A stretch of 64,000 nucleotides of DNA. Source: Reticulitermes speratus (taxonomy: Eukaryota; Arthropoda; Insecta; Blattodea; Rhinotermitidae). Made by a program: the position numbers and the translations under genes. This document shows, one piece after another, positions 11,105 through 22,910 of the stretch; positions within the stretch are counted from its first letter, which is position 1; the number at the start of each line of letters is the position of its first letter. The notes beneath the pieces were generated by a model. That model was not told the origin of the DNA, ran no database searches, and saw only the letters and a program-made list of their open reading frames with translations. The stretch covers positions 12,270,779 to 12,334,778 of the forward strand of contig JAJKFL010000004.1 in the NCBI GenBank assembly GCA_021186555.1, in the 5' to 3' direction.

Positions 11105-11545
11105 ATTGATACCGCAGTCTGCCTTACGACAGGTCCGTAGCCTCTTCCAAAGCGAGTTCTCCACAGGGAGCGATCTAGTGCTTCCTCTTTCAATTTACAG
11201 TATCTTCTCGTTTCCTTAAGGTCATCCAGTAGCTACTTACGTCTTCTCCCTCGTCGTCCCGTCATTTCTATCCTTCCCTCTAACTTTCCTTCAATCACTG
11301 TTTCAGAAGGCAGTTTCTACGCAAGATGTGACCAATCCAGTTAGCCTTTCTTCTTTTTATTGTATGTACGATATTCCTCTCCTCCTTCACTCTGTGTAAT
11401 ACTTCTTCATTTCTCACACGATCGGTCCAACTGATCTTCTCCATTCTTCTACAGCACCACATTTTAAAACTTTCCAGGTATTTCTATCTACTTTCCGAAG
11501 TGTCCACGTTTCAACACCGTACAAAGACAAGCTCCAATCTTTTCA
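11105..11545 (-). mobile_element. LINE-R 3' end, copy 1
   Basis: The minus strand carries the end of a non-LTR reverse transcriptase frame with the family's cysteine/tryptophan block (WCWRRM) and downstream RKANWIGH and WRTRFGRG(Y)GPV type motifs, ending GTCGTAAGGCAGACTGCGGT. It is closely similar to the copies at 27.2 and 54.2 kb and retains CTGATCTTCTCCATTC where the 54.2-kb copy has lost 3 bp. The reading frame is broken. Confidence 0.8.
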
Positions 11546-12244
11546 TATCTTATACGTATATATTTTCATAAAATTAAGAGTGCGCAAATGAAAGACAGAA
11601 ATATACCAAATGGGAGAGAGGGAAAGAAACAGAATGCTCGATCTCTGTCAGCGTCCACACGCAGCACCACTTGTTGTGGCAATGTTCTGCTGTTACTACT
11701 TACAGAAAGTTGCTGAAACCACAGCGGCCAGTCAGGCAAGCTAGACATCCTCTACTGAAATTAAACGACACGGTCTGACCTACGGTAACGCGCCACTTTG
11801 AAGGAAAACACTGTCAAGAACTGGAGTGACAGATGACACGTACAGACGTCGGGGGTTCGAAACCAGGATGGAAACACGCCAGTGAACCGCTGAAACAGGT
11901 TACTTTGTTGATGAATAGATAAAGAGACGTCTGACGCAGGCTAAGCGCCTGTTGTGCGCTTCGAGGGTCAAAACATGTAGCTAACGTCCAGGCAGACGCC
12001 ACTTTGAAATGGATGCACTTCCAGCGAAGTACGTCGTGAGTACCGTGACATGACCCGGCAGTCTCGGGATGACACCGAACCCATATACAGTGACGATCTG
12101 TGTGGTATGAAGATAGCGATTTAAGTATTTGCAGACGAAAATTAATTTACACGATACGTAAAGATTCAGTTCGTGCTTTTCAGAGATTACAGCCCACGTG
12201 AATTCGAAAGACAAACCGGTTGATGTCGCAGGCGCAGAGGAATG
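11546..12244. other. low-copy stretch, no gene recognised
   Basis: Short frames on the minus strand (60-94 residues) with no recognised family. Confidence 0.4.
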
Positions 12245-12832
12245 GTCACAGTGTACTGTAAACAATCACTACGTGAACACATATCTTTTTGACTTATCTA
12301 GGGTGTAGTAACAATCATACGGAACACATGCGACAATATAGAACTATGTACTGTAACAATCATACGACACACAGGATTAACATCATACGACCTGTGTACT
12401 GTAACAATCATACGGAACACATATGTCGTAAAATCTCGGACACACTAGTACTGTAACAATCATACGGAACACATTGTACTGTATCATAGGTGTACTGAAT
12501 AACAAACGGTACTGACATCACGGAACAGGACTGTAACACACGATGTGTACTGTAACAATCATACGAAAACTAGTCTGTAACATATACGAACAACATGTGT
12601 ACTGTAACAATCATCGAAACACAGTGTACGTAAATCAACGGAACACACATGTACTGTACAATCATACGAACACACAGTGTACTGTAAAATCATACGGAAC
12701 ACACAGTGTACTGTAACAATCATACGGAACACAAGTGTACTGTAACAATCATACGGACACACAGGTACACGGTACTAAACAATCTACGAAACACAGTGTA
12801 CTGGAACAATCATAGGAACACAATACAGTATG
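12245..12832. repeat. degenerate 29-30-bp tandem array
   Basis: About 20 units of TGTACTGTAACAATCATACG followed by GAACACACA. Almost every unit has one or more small gaps. The gaps are much denser than in the neighbouring 22-bp and 35-bp arrays. Confidence 0.85.
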
Positions 12833-12905
12833 TTGGAAATGTAGAGCCTTTTGTGTCGTTCCCTTCGGCATTCCAAACAATACGACTGCATATGAAAGTT
12901 ACGTA

Positions 12906-12968
12906 GTTTGAGGGCACCTAAAAACAGTAACTTCCAGTTTGAGGGCACCTAAAAACAGTACCTTCCAG
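12906..12968. repeat. 31-bp tandem duplication
   Basis: Two copies of GTTTGAGGGCACCTAAAAAC followed by AGTA(A/C)CTTCCA, starting at 12906 and 12937. Confidence 0.9.
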
Positions 12969-13859
12969 TTTTCTTCATAAGTGCTAAGAAAAGGCACACG
13001 CGCAACACGACCAAGGACTATCATAGAGTACTTTTGGAGGGTTCTGAAATCATGTAAGGTAGCTTACACTGTAACAATACGGAACGTTTTTAGGAACGAT
13101 ACTTTTGTGAAATATAGAACAAAGAGCGTAAATTTTCTCTAACGATCGGACCTGATTGCGCTGACGAACTACTGGAGGAAGGAATGTGAAATTAAATATG
13201 GAGATTAACCACAAAAATAAATACATACTACGTCTAACATGTTTTGTGAGCCAAAAATTATAAAAATGGCGACGATCCGAAACTTGGTAGTCTATATGCG
13301 ACACAGTCAAAGTAAGCTGATATCGTATACATTATTAAAAAAGTTTTCCAAAAATAAAATTAAACAGCAATAATAATTATATTAACTATATTGAAGAGAC
13401 GTACTGTACATGCAATAGGAATTTAGGATTATGAGATCTGGTAGGAATTCCTTGTCACATTAGTCTCGCATTTACATTGTTTCAAGTTAATTAAATTACC
13501 GGAAGGTATTTATGGCAGAAAATCCAATTTTAAATAAAAGTAGAACCACAAAGAGGCCTACAAAAGTATGTGGTCAGAAATGCAGCGACCAAAGTAAAGG
13601 CTTCCAATAATTAACTGCACGTCACGCCGGCATTTACCTTCTAAAACTTACTCTTTTTTTTTTTTTGCAATATCAATGGAAATCAAATTATAGACTGATC
13701 AGTAACGAACAACTCGGTTAGACTCAAAGCAATCATAGGCCTAACACTTGATACAAAAGAACATTACGAAAGCAATTTTTCTAATAAAAATTGTATATTT
13801 TATAATATTCATAACCAGCAGACAGCAGCGACCTATCAAACTTTTACAAAAAAATTAAA
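12969..13859. other. AT-rich low-copy stretch
   Basis: A T run lies near 13655-13665. No gene or repeat family is recognised. Confidence 0.4.
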
Positions 13860-14130
13860 TTAATGTCTGTCCAAACAAAACTAAATCCTATTTATTATAT
13901 AGAACTACATGTTTCGACCTATCTCAGGGCGTCCTCAGGTTCAAAATTGGTCTTTAAAACCTACCTAGAGAGAAATATACATTATGAAAGTATATAATGT
14001 ACATTTCTTCCTCAACATGTATTAAAGACCAATTGTAAACCCGAGGACATTCTGATATAAGTCGAAACATGTAGTTCTATATAATAAATAGAATTTAGAT
14101 GTATTTGGACAGACAACGATTTAATTTTTG
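13860..14130. mobile_element. foldback element FB1
   Basis: Two arms of about 120 bp are inverted around 13,990: the left contains CTATTTATTATATAGAACTA then CATGTTTCGACC, the right contains GTCGAAACATGTAGTTCTAT then ATAATAAATAG. Arm tips are TGTCTGTCCAAA and TTTGGACAGACA. Each arm carries the family hairpin ending CGAAACATGTA. The arms differ at many sites, so the element is old. Confidence 0.8.
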
Positions 14131-14546
14131 TCTTATTAGCAACACAACCGGATGACATTTTTAAAATATACCAATTTTTCTGAAATCACGAAGTTTCATA
14201 ACTGTACTGCACGAGGCATGGCGCCTATGTTCTACGGGTAGGCCTACACGTTCCGTTCAATACATCTGTGAAGAGCACTGAGCGATATGTAACCTAAATT
14301 ATATTTATACCGCCAATTACACAGATGTCCCTTTTATCTTGTACCTGAACATGACCTCTTTATCTTACATAAAGTCCTATTCAATTCACCGGGAGATTCA
14401 GTGTCAGCTGGCATGTTCATGGACATGGTAAAAGGGACACTCCTTAGTAGTCATTATACTGATGTGCAGGCCGGTAGAAATTCACCGAAATTTCATTGGA
14501 TCCTTCTGTCTCCATCACAAAGGTAGACATTTATCCTCACGATGCA
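14131..14546. other. low-copy stretch, no gene recognised
   Basis: Nothing recognisable. Confidence 0.4.
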
Positions 14547-14603
14547 GCACACACGAACCTCCGAAACGTCGGTAGTTACATCAGTTCTTCACATCACAGA
14601 AGA
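14547..14603 (+). mobile_element. H2 hairpin element fragment
   Basis: CTCCGAAACGTCGGTAGTTA is followed 20 bp later by CATCACAGAAGAC. This matches the block CCCGAAACGTCGGTAA...AATATCCCAGAAGAC at 56.35-56.43 kb. Confidence 0.5.
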
Positions 14604-16164
14604 CACCAATCTTTATGCTAATTTTGATAAACTGCAGGACAAAACATAGGATAAATACAAGGAGTGTTCTGCAAGTAATGCTTCCTCTATGATGCTTCAG
14701 CAAGCGGTGTGACCTTGAAGCGGACCTTGTCCCGACTTTTCGTTGGTCCTTGATATTTAGTTTGCCATGGGGTAGACGGCTTGCTAAACATAGGGGTTTG
14801 CGTTGTCACTTCCTGCAGCTATTTCACCGCGCCTGTGGGCGGATGGGGGAGTGGGCTATGCTAATAGAACGAATGAGCCGACAGGAATTGGCTCGCAATA
14901 GTTGTCAGATAAAATGATGACTATATATAATATATATATATATATGAAAGAATGTCAAAAATAGAAATGTCAGAATTTTATATACCTTACGAAATCTGCA
15001 GACGTTTAATCTCTAAACCCTTTTATTAAACAGAATGCCGCTACAAGAATGAGAATACAGCAAATTTATGTCCGAGCAAAAAGCGTTTAGTGGCCAAATG
15101 AAAGACTAAAACCAAATAATCCTTGTTGAACTCTGTGTAAGAACTTTCACAGTCAGTTTAGGGCAGCTACGTGAAAATTCATGAAACACGGCAATGGACT
15201 GCATACGATGTGACATCTAATCGCGCCACACTTACATACAGATGTACACGGTCAAAAACAGGGGTGAACAAACTTGTAACTCATCATCAGACATCGGGGA
15301 GGCAGAATCGTTAAAGTGACTGCATAAGCTACGGAAATGGACGTAACCGGAGATGTGCTGTTTAAGGGAGGATAAGTGATTTGGCAATTTTTGAGTGAAA
15401 ATTAAATGTATGTGGCCGTCAGAACGCACGAGGTACTTCCTTGTGTTATAACATTAAAATGAGAAGGCATTACAAATTTTAATGTAGGCAATTTTACAAT
15501 AAAGTGTTATTGTTATATTATTATGTATTATATATACTACTTGCCACAATAATACCCGAGGATATGGAAGCATTTATCGCATCTTCGCTGTAGAAATCGG
15601 GCCATCCCATTCGCAGCCACTCACGAATAGCTATTTCCACTTCCTCATTGTTGTGAAATAAACACTGAACAAACAAACACTTCGGAAGTCGCCGTATCCA
15701 CAAAAATGAGGAAGTCTAAATGGCTGTTCGTAAATGGCTCCAAATGTAAGACACCGATTTCTACGGGAAAAGAATTTCTGAAATGGTGCCAAGATGGTGG
15801 GGGGGGGGGGGAGGAGTTTCAATGTGCTCCAGGACAGTGCTGGAAAATAATTATGTTTCACTAAAATAAATGAGCTATATTTAATTATGAAGTGACTTCT
15901 CATTTAAATTTTATTACCCAGGGGGCCTTACTTATCGAACAATTTCGCTACAATTTTATATTATATGTACCTGCATTCTGTAAGTCAAACCAACCAATGC
16001 AAAAGAATTACTAACAAAGTGTATATGCAAATAGGGGTTGCAAATATAATTTGTTAATAATTCTCTGCATTGGTTGGTTTGACTTAAACCTTCGTTATGT
16101 TCACATATGTTCGTTATAAGTGTAGGAGGTGAACTTTTGTTCCTTTGCAAGCCATTAAATCGCA
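14604..16164. other. low-copy stretch with a poly-G run
   Basis: A G run lies at about 15,798-15,810 and an AT dinucleotide run near 14,925-14,945. GAGTGTTCTGCAAGTAATGC at about 14,663 resembles the tip of some mariner elements, but I found no partner end. A short inverted pair (CAAACCAACCAATGCA at about 15,988 and TGCATTGGTTGGTTTG at about 16,066) forms a possible stem with a loop of about 60 bp. No gene is recognised. Confidence 0.4.
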
Positions 16165-16400
16165 CAGAATGGAAGTACAACTCCGCGTATTCTTAAACTC
16201 GGCAATAGATGGGAGTGAATTGTCAATTTCACGATCCGGCCGCTTTAACTCCAGGTAAAAGAGCCACAGATAGTCATGAATATGGGGCTGGGTGGACCCC
16301 AAACCGACGAGGACATTGTGGAGATGAAGGAATCTCTTGGTCCTGCCGGGATTCGATCCACCATTTCTCGTTTGTCCTGCCCTACACCGAGTGTGCTACA
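16165..16400 (-). mobile_element. old SINE, A/B type, heavily diverged
   Basis: The minus strand keeps a B box-like CGGGATTCGATCC region read from GGATCGAATCCCGGCAGGAC, a central GGGGTCCACCCAGCCCCATA, a CCTGGAGTTAAAGCGGCCGG motif and an end ...CCATCTATTGCCGAGTTTAA. The order of parts matches SINE-A, with many differences. Confidence 0.6.
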
Positions 16401-17184
16401 CCATCTTGCTTGTCAACAGTTACCTCGCTATTTATACACGAACCCCAAAATTGTGGCGAGTGTAAAGCTTGGATTTTTTTTCTAATCCCTGGTTACTGAT
16501 TTTATACAACTCCCGCAGCGACAGACGTTGGATGCAGAATAATTTAAAGGTTTCCTCGTTTTGTGTGTGCTCCAGGATGGCGTGAGTGATAGCCGGGTGT
16601 TTTAACGCCTGTTGGTATACGCCATGTGAACATCCATCAATATAACGCTCCTGGCGTATTGTGTGTGTGTTTATCTTCGGCTTGGCATTGTTCATTTGTA
16701 TGCCGCAGTCCTGTTATTGCCACTGACACAGCTATTTTCTGGTTGGACGCTTCTCAGCCCCCCTACCCCCCAGCCAAATTCCAAGCAGTAAAAATCCGAA
16801 TGAAAGTAGAAATAATGACAAAGGACTTTTTTTACGCCGTCCAATAAAAGCGGTGCAAAAGGAACTTATTTAACGGCGCACTGACAAGTGTGCCCACACC
16901 GACGTCCACCAGTTCATCGTTCCATTCATCAGCGCACTCAGCTATGTATCCGATTTATCCGCCCATCAAGTTGCTCATCTCTTCATCGCAGCATCTACGA
17001 ACCCACCGGTCCAGCCAATGTTTCTTCACTTAGTCATTCGTTGAACCATCACACATTCCCCTCACATCCACCTACCCATCCCCGCACCCCTGCAACCATC
17101 CACATATGCAACTATCAGCACTAATGGCACTTTAGTTCTTAATTCAGCGAGTTCTGAGGTGCTCACAGCGGTGTTGCTGAAAAG
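16401..17184. other. low-copy stretch, no gene recognised
   Basis: A CCCCCC-rich segment lies near 16,755-16,770, and C-rich, CATC-containing DNA at 16,895-17,110. No family is recognised. Confidence 0.4.
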
Positions 17185-17470
17185 TCCAGTCTTCTGGGAT
17201 GTGACGCTGTGTATATGAGTAGCTCCCGACATTTCGAAAACTCCCAACGTTTCGAAAGCTCCCGACGTTTCGAAAACTCCCAACATTTCGAAAGCTCCCC
17301 ACGTTTTGAAAACTCCCAACGTTTCGAAATCTCTCGACGTTTCGAAAACCCCCGTTTCGAAAGCTCCCGAAGTTTCAAAAACTCTCGACGTTTCGAAAGC
17401 TCCCGACGTTTCGAAAGCTCCCGGCGTTTCGAAAGATCAAAATGCCTTTATCTTCAGGGCCAAGCAGACC
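17185..17470 (-). mobile_element. H2 hairpin element with an internal minisatellite
   Basis: The left end is CCAGTCTTCTGGGATGTGAC and the right end is CTTTATCTTCAGGGCCAAGC. Both match, in order, the reverse complement of the H2 copies at 56.3 and 61.6 kb (GTCTTCTGGGATATTACGC ... CCGACGTTTCGGGAC ... CCATCTTCAAGGGTC). In those copies the CCGACGTTTCG block occurs once. Here it is replaced by about twelve tandem units. Confidence 0.75.
17222..17435. repeat. 18-bp minisatellite inside an H2 element
   Basis: About 12 units of 18 bp, GCTCCCGACGTTTCGAAA, with alternating AACTCCCAAC and AGCTCCCGAC forms. The core CCGACGTTTCG is the conserved stretch of the H2 family. A plus-strand frame of 117 residues runs through it (SRRFEN-type repeats) because 18 is a multiple of three. 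Confidence 0.92.
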
Positions 17471-18077
17471 AAGACGAAAAAAATACGACCTCTCAAAAGT
17501 CAGGAAACACTCGCCTAAAGGCAGCGCGTCGAACCCCAGAGGGCTTGGATCAGTCCTCTTAACACTAATTTATGCCTTTCTTCAGTCAGCCGCAGTACAA
17601 GACAGCCCAGCCACAAATACTCTCACTTTTTCCAAAGTTTCCTGTTCTAGCAGTCGAAAAGTTAAAATGAATAGCGAGCAATGAGAACTGTGACACACAC
17701 AACGCAGATATGTCGATATTTGTGATAACGCAGCTAAAGCTGTCATTATGTCAGGCGTTACACGACACGAAACCAGCTTTATTCTACAAAAAATGGCACA
17801 GTTTACGAACAAACCGACCCACGTCTCCAATAATTAGACGCAGGCACGAAGGTGACTTACTCAAGAACCGGTAACGGAGCCACCGGTTTTACAAGAGGCC
17901 TTTACTTGGTCACAGAACGCAATTGAGACTTCAGTCCTTAGTTTGTTGTGCCCTTGTGTCTCGTTGCAGACGCAGTCACGTGACACCTGCTCACCTCAGC
18001 ATCAGCAGCAACTTCTACACTTCATTCACGTACATCTACGTTAGACGGTTGCAGTTTGCATTCTGCACCATTATTCA
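17471..18077. other. low-copy stretch, no gene recognised
   Basis: Nothing recognisable. Confidence 0.4.
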
Positions 18078-18352
18078 AGCTCAGTCAGTATAGCGTCTCG
18101 CTACGAGCTGGACGGTTCTGGGATCGAATCCCGGTTGTGGCGAGATTTTCAGCACCCGTCCAGACCGGCCCTGGGGCCCACCCAGCCTCCTATACTATGG
18201 TTACCGGGTCATTCCCGGGGGTAAAGCGGCCGGAGCGTGGCGTTGACCACCCACCCCCTATCTAGCGCCGTGTTAAAGAAAGAGTAGAGCTATACCTCTA
18301 CTCCCTTCCGGGCCTTCATGGCCTGTTCTAGGGTGAACTTTACTTTGACCAT
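18078..18352 (+). mobile_element. SINE-A, slightly 5'-truncated
   Basis: It begins at AGCTCAGTCAGTATAGCGTC, missing the GGGCCGGGAT start. The B box GGGATCGAATCCC is intact. The body runs through GACCGGCCCTGGGGCCCACC and GGGGTAAAGCGGCCGGAGCG to GCCTGTTCTAGGGTGAACTT. Confidence 0.9.
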
Positions 18353-18972
18353 TTCCAACATCACTGGAGGCGTAGCTCCACCCTCTGTCAACGTAGGTTG
18401 CTCATTTCACAACACCGTCACTTCTTCCACGGCAGAAAGCCAACGATACGCACCGTAAAGTCACCACATAAATTCCTCACTAATTTATCTTTCCTCAGGA
18501 AGGTTTTGTGTCTTCTCTTCGCATTTCATGCATGGCACTACCACGTTCCTACTGTTCCTCATTTCCGGCGCGAAATCTTCACCCGCACTTACGCCGAATC
18601 CAGCTAATTTCTTTGTGTTTTGCAGTGCCGGTAACTTCATCCCAAAGAACGTGAATTTCCCTAGCAGGTCTCACTTCTCTTTACCTTCCCCCAGTTGTGT
18701 TACGTAGCCAGTGACGTTTCGCGTTACCTCTAGTGCCACTGTCTTTTCTTTCTTTCTGCGGCGCAGAAACCCAAATCGGGTCTAGATCGTATCATTGTTG
18801 AGGTTTCTAGATCACACACAATTAGACACAGACACACAGCCGGTAGGAATCCTCTGTACGAGGGATCAGCCCGTGTTGTTCAGCAGATCTATCGCGTTCC
18901 AATATGTCGGTGGAGCTGCCATTCTCAGTATCACATATGCCTTTTCCTTCTGCCTTCTTCCAGCCCGCATAA
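18353..18972. other. low-copy stretch with a possible SINE-C scrap
   Basis: AATCCTCTGTACGAGGGATCA then GCCCG near 18,848-18,873 resembles the SINE-C body (CTCCTCTGGACGAGTGATCA at 53.35 kb, minus-strand copy). Otherwise nothing is recognised. Confidence 0.35.
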
Positions 18973-19261
18973 TTTTTTTTTACATGGTGAAGGGCCCCGC
19001 AGCAGATGCTACGGACGCACCACAGCCTTAAGGCTTTTTGTACAACCCTGTGATGAAGATGAGCAGTTTTCTACCAAGTTTTACAAGTAATGGAGCACCA
19101 GTGGAATGAAATTGACAGGGGAAAACCGACAACTCGGAGAAAAACATGTCCCAGTGCCACTTTGTCCACCACAAACCCCACATGGACTGACCCTTGATCG
19201 AACCCGGACCTCCGCAGTGGGAGGCCGAGGACTAACCGCCTGAGCCATGGCACGGCCAGCC
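18973..19261 (-). mobile_element. SINE-E, full length with poly(A) tail
   Basis: The minus strand starts GCTGGCCGTGCCATGGCTCA with A box TGGCTCAGGCGG and B box GGGTTCGATCA, so the head is tRNA-derived. The body includes GGGTTTGTGGTGGACAAAGT, GGTTTTCCCCTGTCAATTTC, CACTGGTGCTCCATTACTTG and CATCTGCTGCGGGGCCCTTC. It ends in a run of 10 A (T run at 18,973-18,982 on the plus strand). The middle of this body is the source of the 92-bp satellite at 49.6 and 61.9 kb. Confidence 0.8.
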
Positions 19262-19406
19262 CACATACTTTGTTGTCCATCGTTTGCTTCCACACTTACG
19301 AAACTTTAGCAACATCTTCCATCTGCTTGAACACGTTTTACCACTCCTTTTATTATTTCGCTGATTTCCCGCTGTAGATTTACTGCCGAAATGTACAAAA
19401 AACACA

Positions 19407-19417
19407 AAGAGAGAGGG

Positions 19418-19469
<52 letters not shown>

Positions 19470-19470
19470 G
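19407..19470. repeat. (GA)n microsatellite
   Basis: An interrupted GAGAGA run of about 60 bp. Confidence 0.95.
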
Positions 19471-19607
19471 CTCAACAACAGGTGGCAAGCGATGGATGAG
19501 ATAGCACAGAAAGGCGCTACCCACTTGTAACAACACAGCTAAGTTCAGAAACCTGGGTACCTTTTATATAAGATTAAATGTACGTGGGAAAACCAGATGA
19601 GGAAAAC

Positions 19608-20035
19608 AGATCGGAGGTCTGTAGAGGCTCACAAACATATCGGAGGTCTGTAGAGGCTCACAAACAGATCGGAGGTCCTGTAGAGGCTCACAAACATATC
19701 GGAGGTCTGTAGAGGCTCACAAACAGATTGGAGGTCTGTAGAGGCTCACAAACATATCGGAGGTCTGTAGAGGCTCACAAACATTGGAGGTCTGTAGAGG
19801 CTCACAAACATATCGGAGGTCTGTAGAGGCTCACAAACATATCGGAGGTCTGTAGAGGCTCACAAACATATCGGAGGTCTGTAGAGGCTCACAACAATCG
19901 GAGGTCTGTAGAGGCTCACAAACAGATCGGAGGTCTGTAGAGGCTCACAAACATATCGGAGGTCTGTAGAGGCTCACAAACAGATCGGAGGTCTGTAGAG
20001 GCTCACAAACGTCGGAGGTCTGTAAGGCTCACAAC
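19608..20035. repeat. 29-bp minisatellite array
   Basis: About 15 units of ATCGGAGGTCTGTAGAGGCT then CACAAACAT. Units alternate in part between ACAGATCGG and ACATATCGG. Some units have lost 1-3 bases at the AAACAT junction. Confidence 0.93.
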
Positions 20036-20714
20036 GTGCGATGATAGCTGAACATGAAAAGGCTACACTTAGAAGATATAAGCTGAAAACTGCCGAAACA
20101 TGGCGTTAGCAGGCACATCTATGGAAACATGTACTGGTCACTCAAGAATAAACAACAGTTTGTTTCCACTGCACAGACAGCCTGCCTGGACGACGGCGAG
20201 GGTAAAAAATGCCTCTCCTCCTCAGAAACGAACCCCAAACAACCAACACATAGCGAGCACCGCCATATTTACTTAGCTACTTCAACTATATATGCAAGTA
20301 TGTACGTAGCTACTTGTAGTTTGTTTAAAGACAGTAAATATGACCACAATGCTTAATAATGATTGCATGACAGGAAATAATGAATTGAAATGATGTGGCA
20401 GAAACGCGTGTAGTCCTGCCGTAAGCCACTACTGAGGTCATAATAGTAACTTAAATTTTAGCCACGACCACTCCATGTTTCATTTGCAATTCGGACTTTC
20501 TTCGTCTTATCGTACAGAATAACGCTGTCTATACTTTCGTGCAACACTGTGTCACTACTGCCCACAGTGACGACGTCTCCTTCTTACACAAATTCCTAGA
20601 AGCGTAATTCGGAACAACGCTGAGTAAACAAAAATAATTATTCCGAACGACCGTGTAGTTTGGAATGCTCGTATTTACTTTTCGCCTGTTATTACATATT
20701 TTCCCTCACAATGG
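20036..20714. other. low-copy stretch, no gene recognised
   Basis: AACTGCCGAAACATGGCGTT at about 20,090 faintly resembles the foldback hairpin (GCCGAAACAT) but has no partner arm. Confidence 0.4.
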
Positions 20715-21017
20715 TGGGCCGCAATAGCTCAGTCGGTATAGCGACTCGCTACGGGCTGGACGGTCCGGGAAACGAATCCCGGTGGTGGCGAGATTTTTCG
20801 CAGCCGTCCAGACGGCCCTGGGGCCCAGCCAGCCTCCTGTACAATGGGTACCGGGTCTTTCCCGGGGGTAAAGCGGCCGGGGCGTGGAGTTGACCACCCA
20901 CCCCAATCTAGTGTCAGGGTTAAAGAAAGAGTAGACCTATACCTCTACTCCGCCTCTGGGCCTTCATGGCCTGTTCTAGAGTAAACTTTACCTTTACCTT
21001 TACCTTTACCTTTAACT
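20715..21017 (+). mobile_element. SINE-A, full length with simple tail
   Basis: It starts TGGGCCGCAATAGCTCAGTC. The B box GGGAAACGAATCCC is altered. The body is complete to GGCCTGTTCTAGAGTAAACT and ends in four TTTACC repeats (TTTACCTTTACCTTTACC at about 20,986-21,010). The tandem 3' tail suggests mobilisation by a LINE that recognises a short repeated end. Confidence 0.92.
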
Positions 21018-21100
21018 TCATAATGAGTACTCGTGCAGTGTTCACCTTTATAACGGGTATTGTTACAGTGTCTTCTGCCGTAAATGATGAAGGTGCGGAG

Positions 21101-22582
21101 TGTTCCTCTGTGCAGCACACAACGTTTGTAACACACTTCATTACGACACATTTAGTGTTCCTCTGTGCAGCACACAACGTTTGTAACACACTTCATTACG
21201 ACACATTTAGTGTTCCTCTGTGCAGCACACAACGTTTGTAACACACTTCATTACGACACATTTAGTTTTCCTCTGTGCAGCACACAACGTTTGTAACACA
21301 CTTCATTACGACACATTTAGTGTTCCTCTGTGCAGCACACAACGTTTGTAACACACTTCATTACGACACATTTAGTGTTCCTCTGTGCAGCACACAACGT
21401 TTGTAACACACTTCATTACGACACATTTAGTGTTCCTCTGTGCAGCACACAACGTTTGTAACACACTTCATTACGACACATTTAGTGTTCCTCTGTGCAG
21501 CACACAACGTTTGTAACACACCTCATTACGGCACATTTAGTGTTCCTCTGTGCAGCACACAACGTTTGTAACACACTTCATTACGACACATTTAGTGTTC
21601 CTCTGTGCAGCACACAACGTTTGTAACACACTTCATTACGACACATTTAGTGTTCCTCTGTGCAACACACAACGTTTGTAACACACTTCATTACGACACA
21701 TTTAGTGTTCCTCTGTGCAGCACACAACGTTTGTAACACACTTCATTACGACACATTTAGTGTTCCTCTGTGCAACACACAACGTTTGTAACACACTTCA
21801 TTACGACACATTTAGTGTTCCTCTGTGCAACACACAACGTTTGTAACACACTTCATTACGACACATTTAGTGTTCCTCTGTGCAGCACACAACGTTTGTA
21901 ACACACTTCATTACGACACATTTAGTGTTCCTCTGTGCAGCACACAACGTTTGTAACACACTTCATTACGACACATTTAGTGTTCCTCTGTGCAGCACAC
22001 AACGTTTGTAACACACTTCATACGACACATTTAGTGTTCCTCTGTGCAGCACACAACGTTTGTAACACACTTCATTACGACACATTTAGTGTTCCTCTGT
22101 GCAACACACAACGTTTGTAACACACTTCATACGACACATTTAGTGTTCCTCTGTGCAGCACACAACGTTTGTAACACACCTCATTACGGCACATTTAGTG
22201 TTCCTCTGTGCAGCACACAACGTTTGTAACACACTTCATTACGACACATTTAGTGTTCCTCTGTGCAGCACACAACGTTTGTAACACACTTCATTACGAC
22301 ACATTTAGTGTTCCTCTGTGCAACACACAACGTTTGTAACACACTTCATTACGACACATTTAGTGTTCCTCTGTGCAGCACACAACGTTTGTAACACACT
22401 TCATTACGACACATTTAGTGTTCCTCTGTGCAGCACACAACGTTTGTAACACACTTCATTACGACACATTTAGTGTTCCTCTGTGCAGCACACAACGTTT
22501 GTAACACACTTCATTACGACACATTTAGTGTTCCTCTGTGCAGCACACAACGTTTGTAACACACTTCATACGACACATTTAG
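21101..22582. repeat. 55-bp minisatellite array
   Basis: About 27 units of exactly 55 bp starting TGTTCCTCTGTGCAGCACAC and ending CGACACATTTAG. Four units lack one T (CTTCATACGAC). Rare variants (CAACACAC for CAGCACAC, CCTCATTACGGC for CTTCATTACGAC) recur at intervals, which suggests block duplications. The array begins 84 bp after the SINE-A tail. Confidence 0.96.
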
Positions 22583-22679
22583 GATCGAAAATAACTTTTT
22601 ACTTTAGATGTTTGGATGCAACAGAAACACACACAAATATACTGTGCAATTGTATCCAATTGTAGTGACTGTTCAATAC

Positions 22680-22870
22680 CAAACACTAATAATTTAACTT
22701 TTCACTTTTACAATATACAATTTACAAAATGAAACTGACGATATGCTCTAGCATCAAATGCTCTTTGTGTCAACGTTCTCCCTGAGGATGGCTGTAATTA
22801 TCAGTCGAAACATGTTGCAGAATTAATAATGCATATATATGTTAATCAATAAAAGGTGTAATTAGTTGGA
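22680..22870 (+). mobile_element. single arm of a foldback-type element
   Basis: It contains TCCCTGAGGATGGCTGTAAT then TATCAGTCGAAACATGTTGC, which is the family hairpin. No inverted partner is visible, so this is a solo or truncated arm. Confidence 0.55.
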
Positions 22871-22910
22871 AATAAAAATATTCTTACACGTACGGAGAAC
22901 AACGAATTCG

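Noticed and set aside
14663-14700. A second mariner element at GAGTGTTCTGCAAGTAATGC
   Set aside because: Only one possible tip is present, with no partner end, no transposase frame and no clear TA pair.
20715-20790. tRNA genes at SINE heads (also near 6.95, 10.65, 18.1, 52.95, 53.45, 57.8 and 60.75 kb)
   Set aside because: Each tRNA-like stretch is followed by the same family-specific body and tail, so they are SINE promoters. Several have lost acceptor or T-arm pairing.
20985-21016. Telomere-like TTTACC run
   Set aside because: It is only four units long and coincides exactly with the SINE-A 3' tail.
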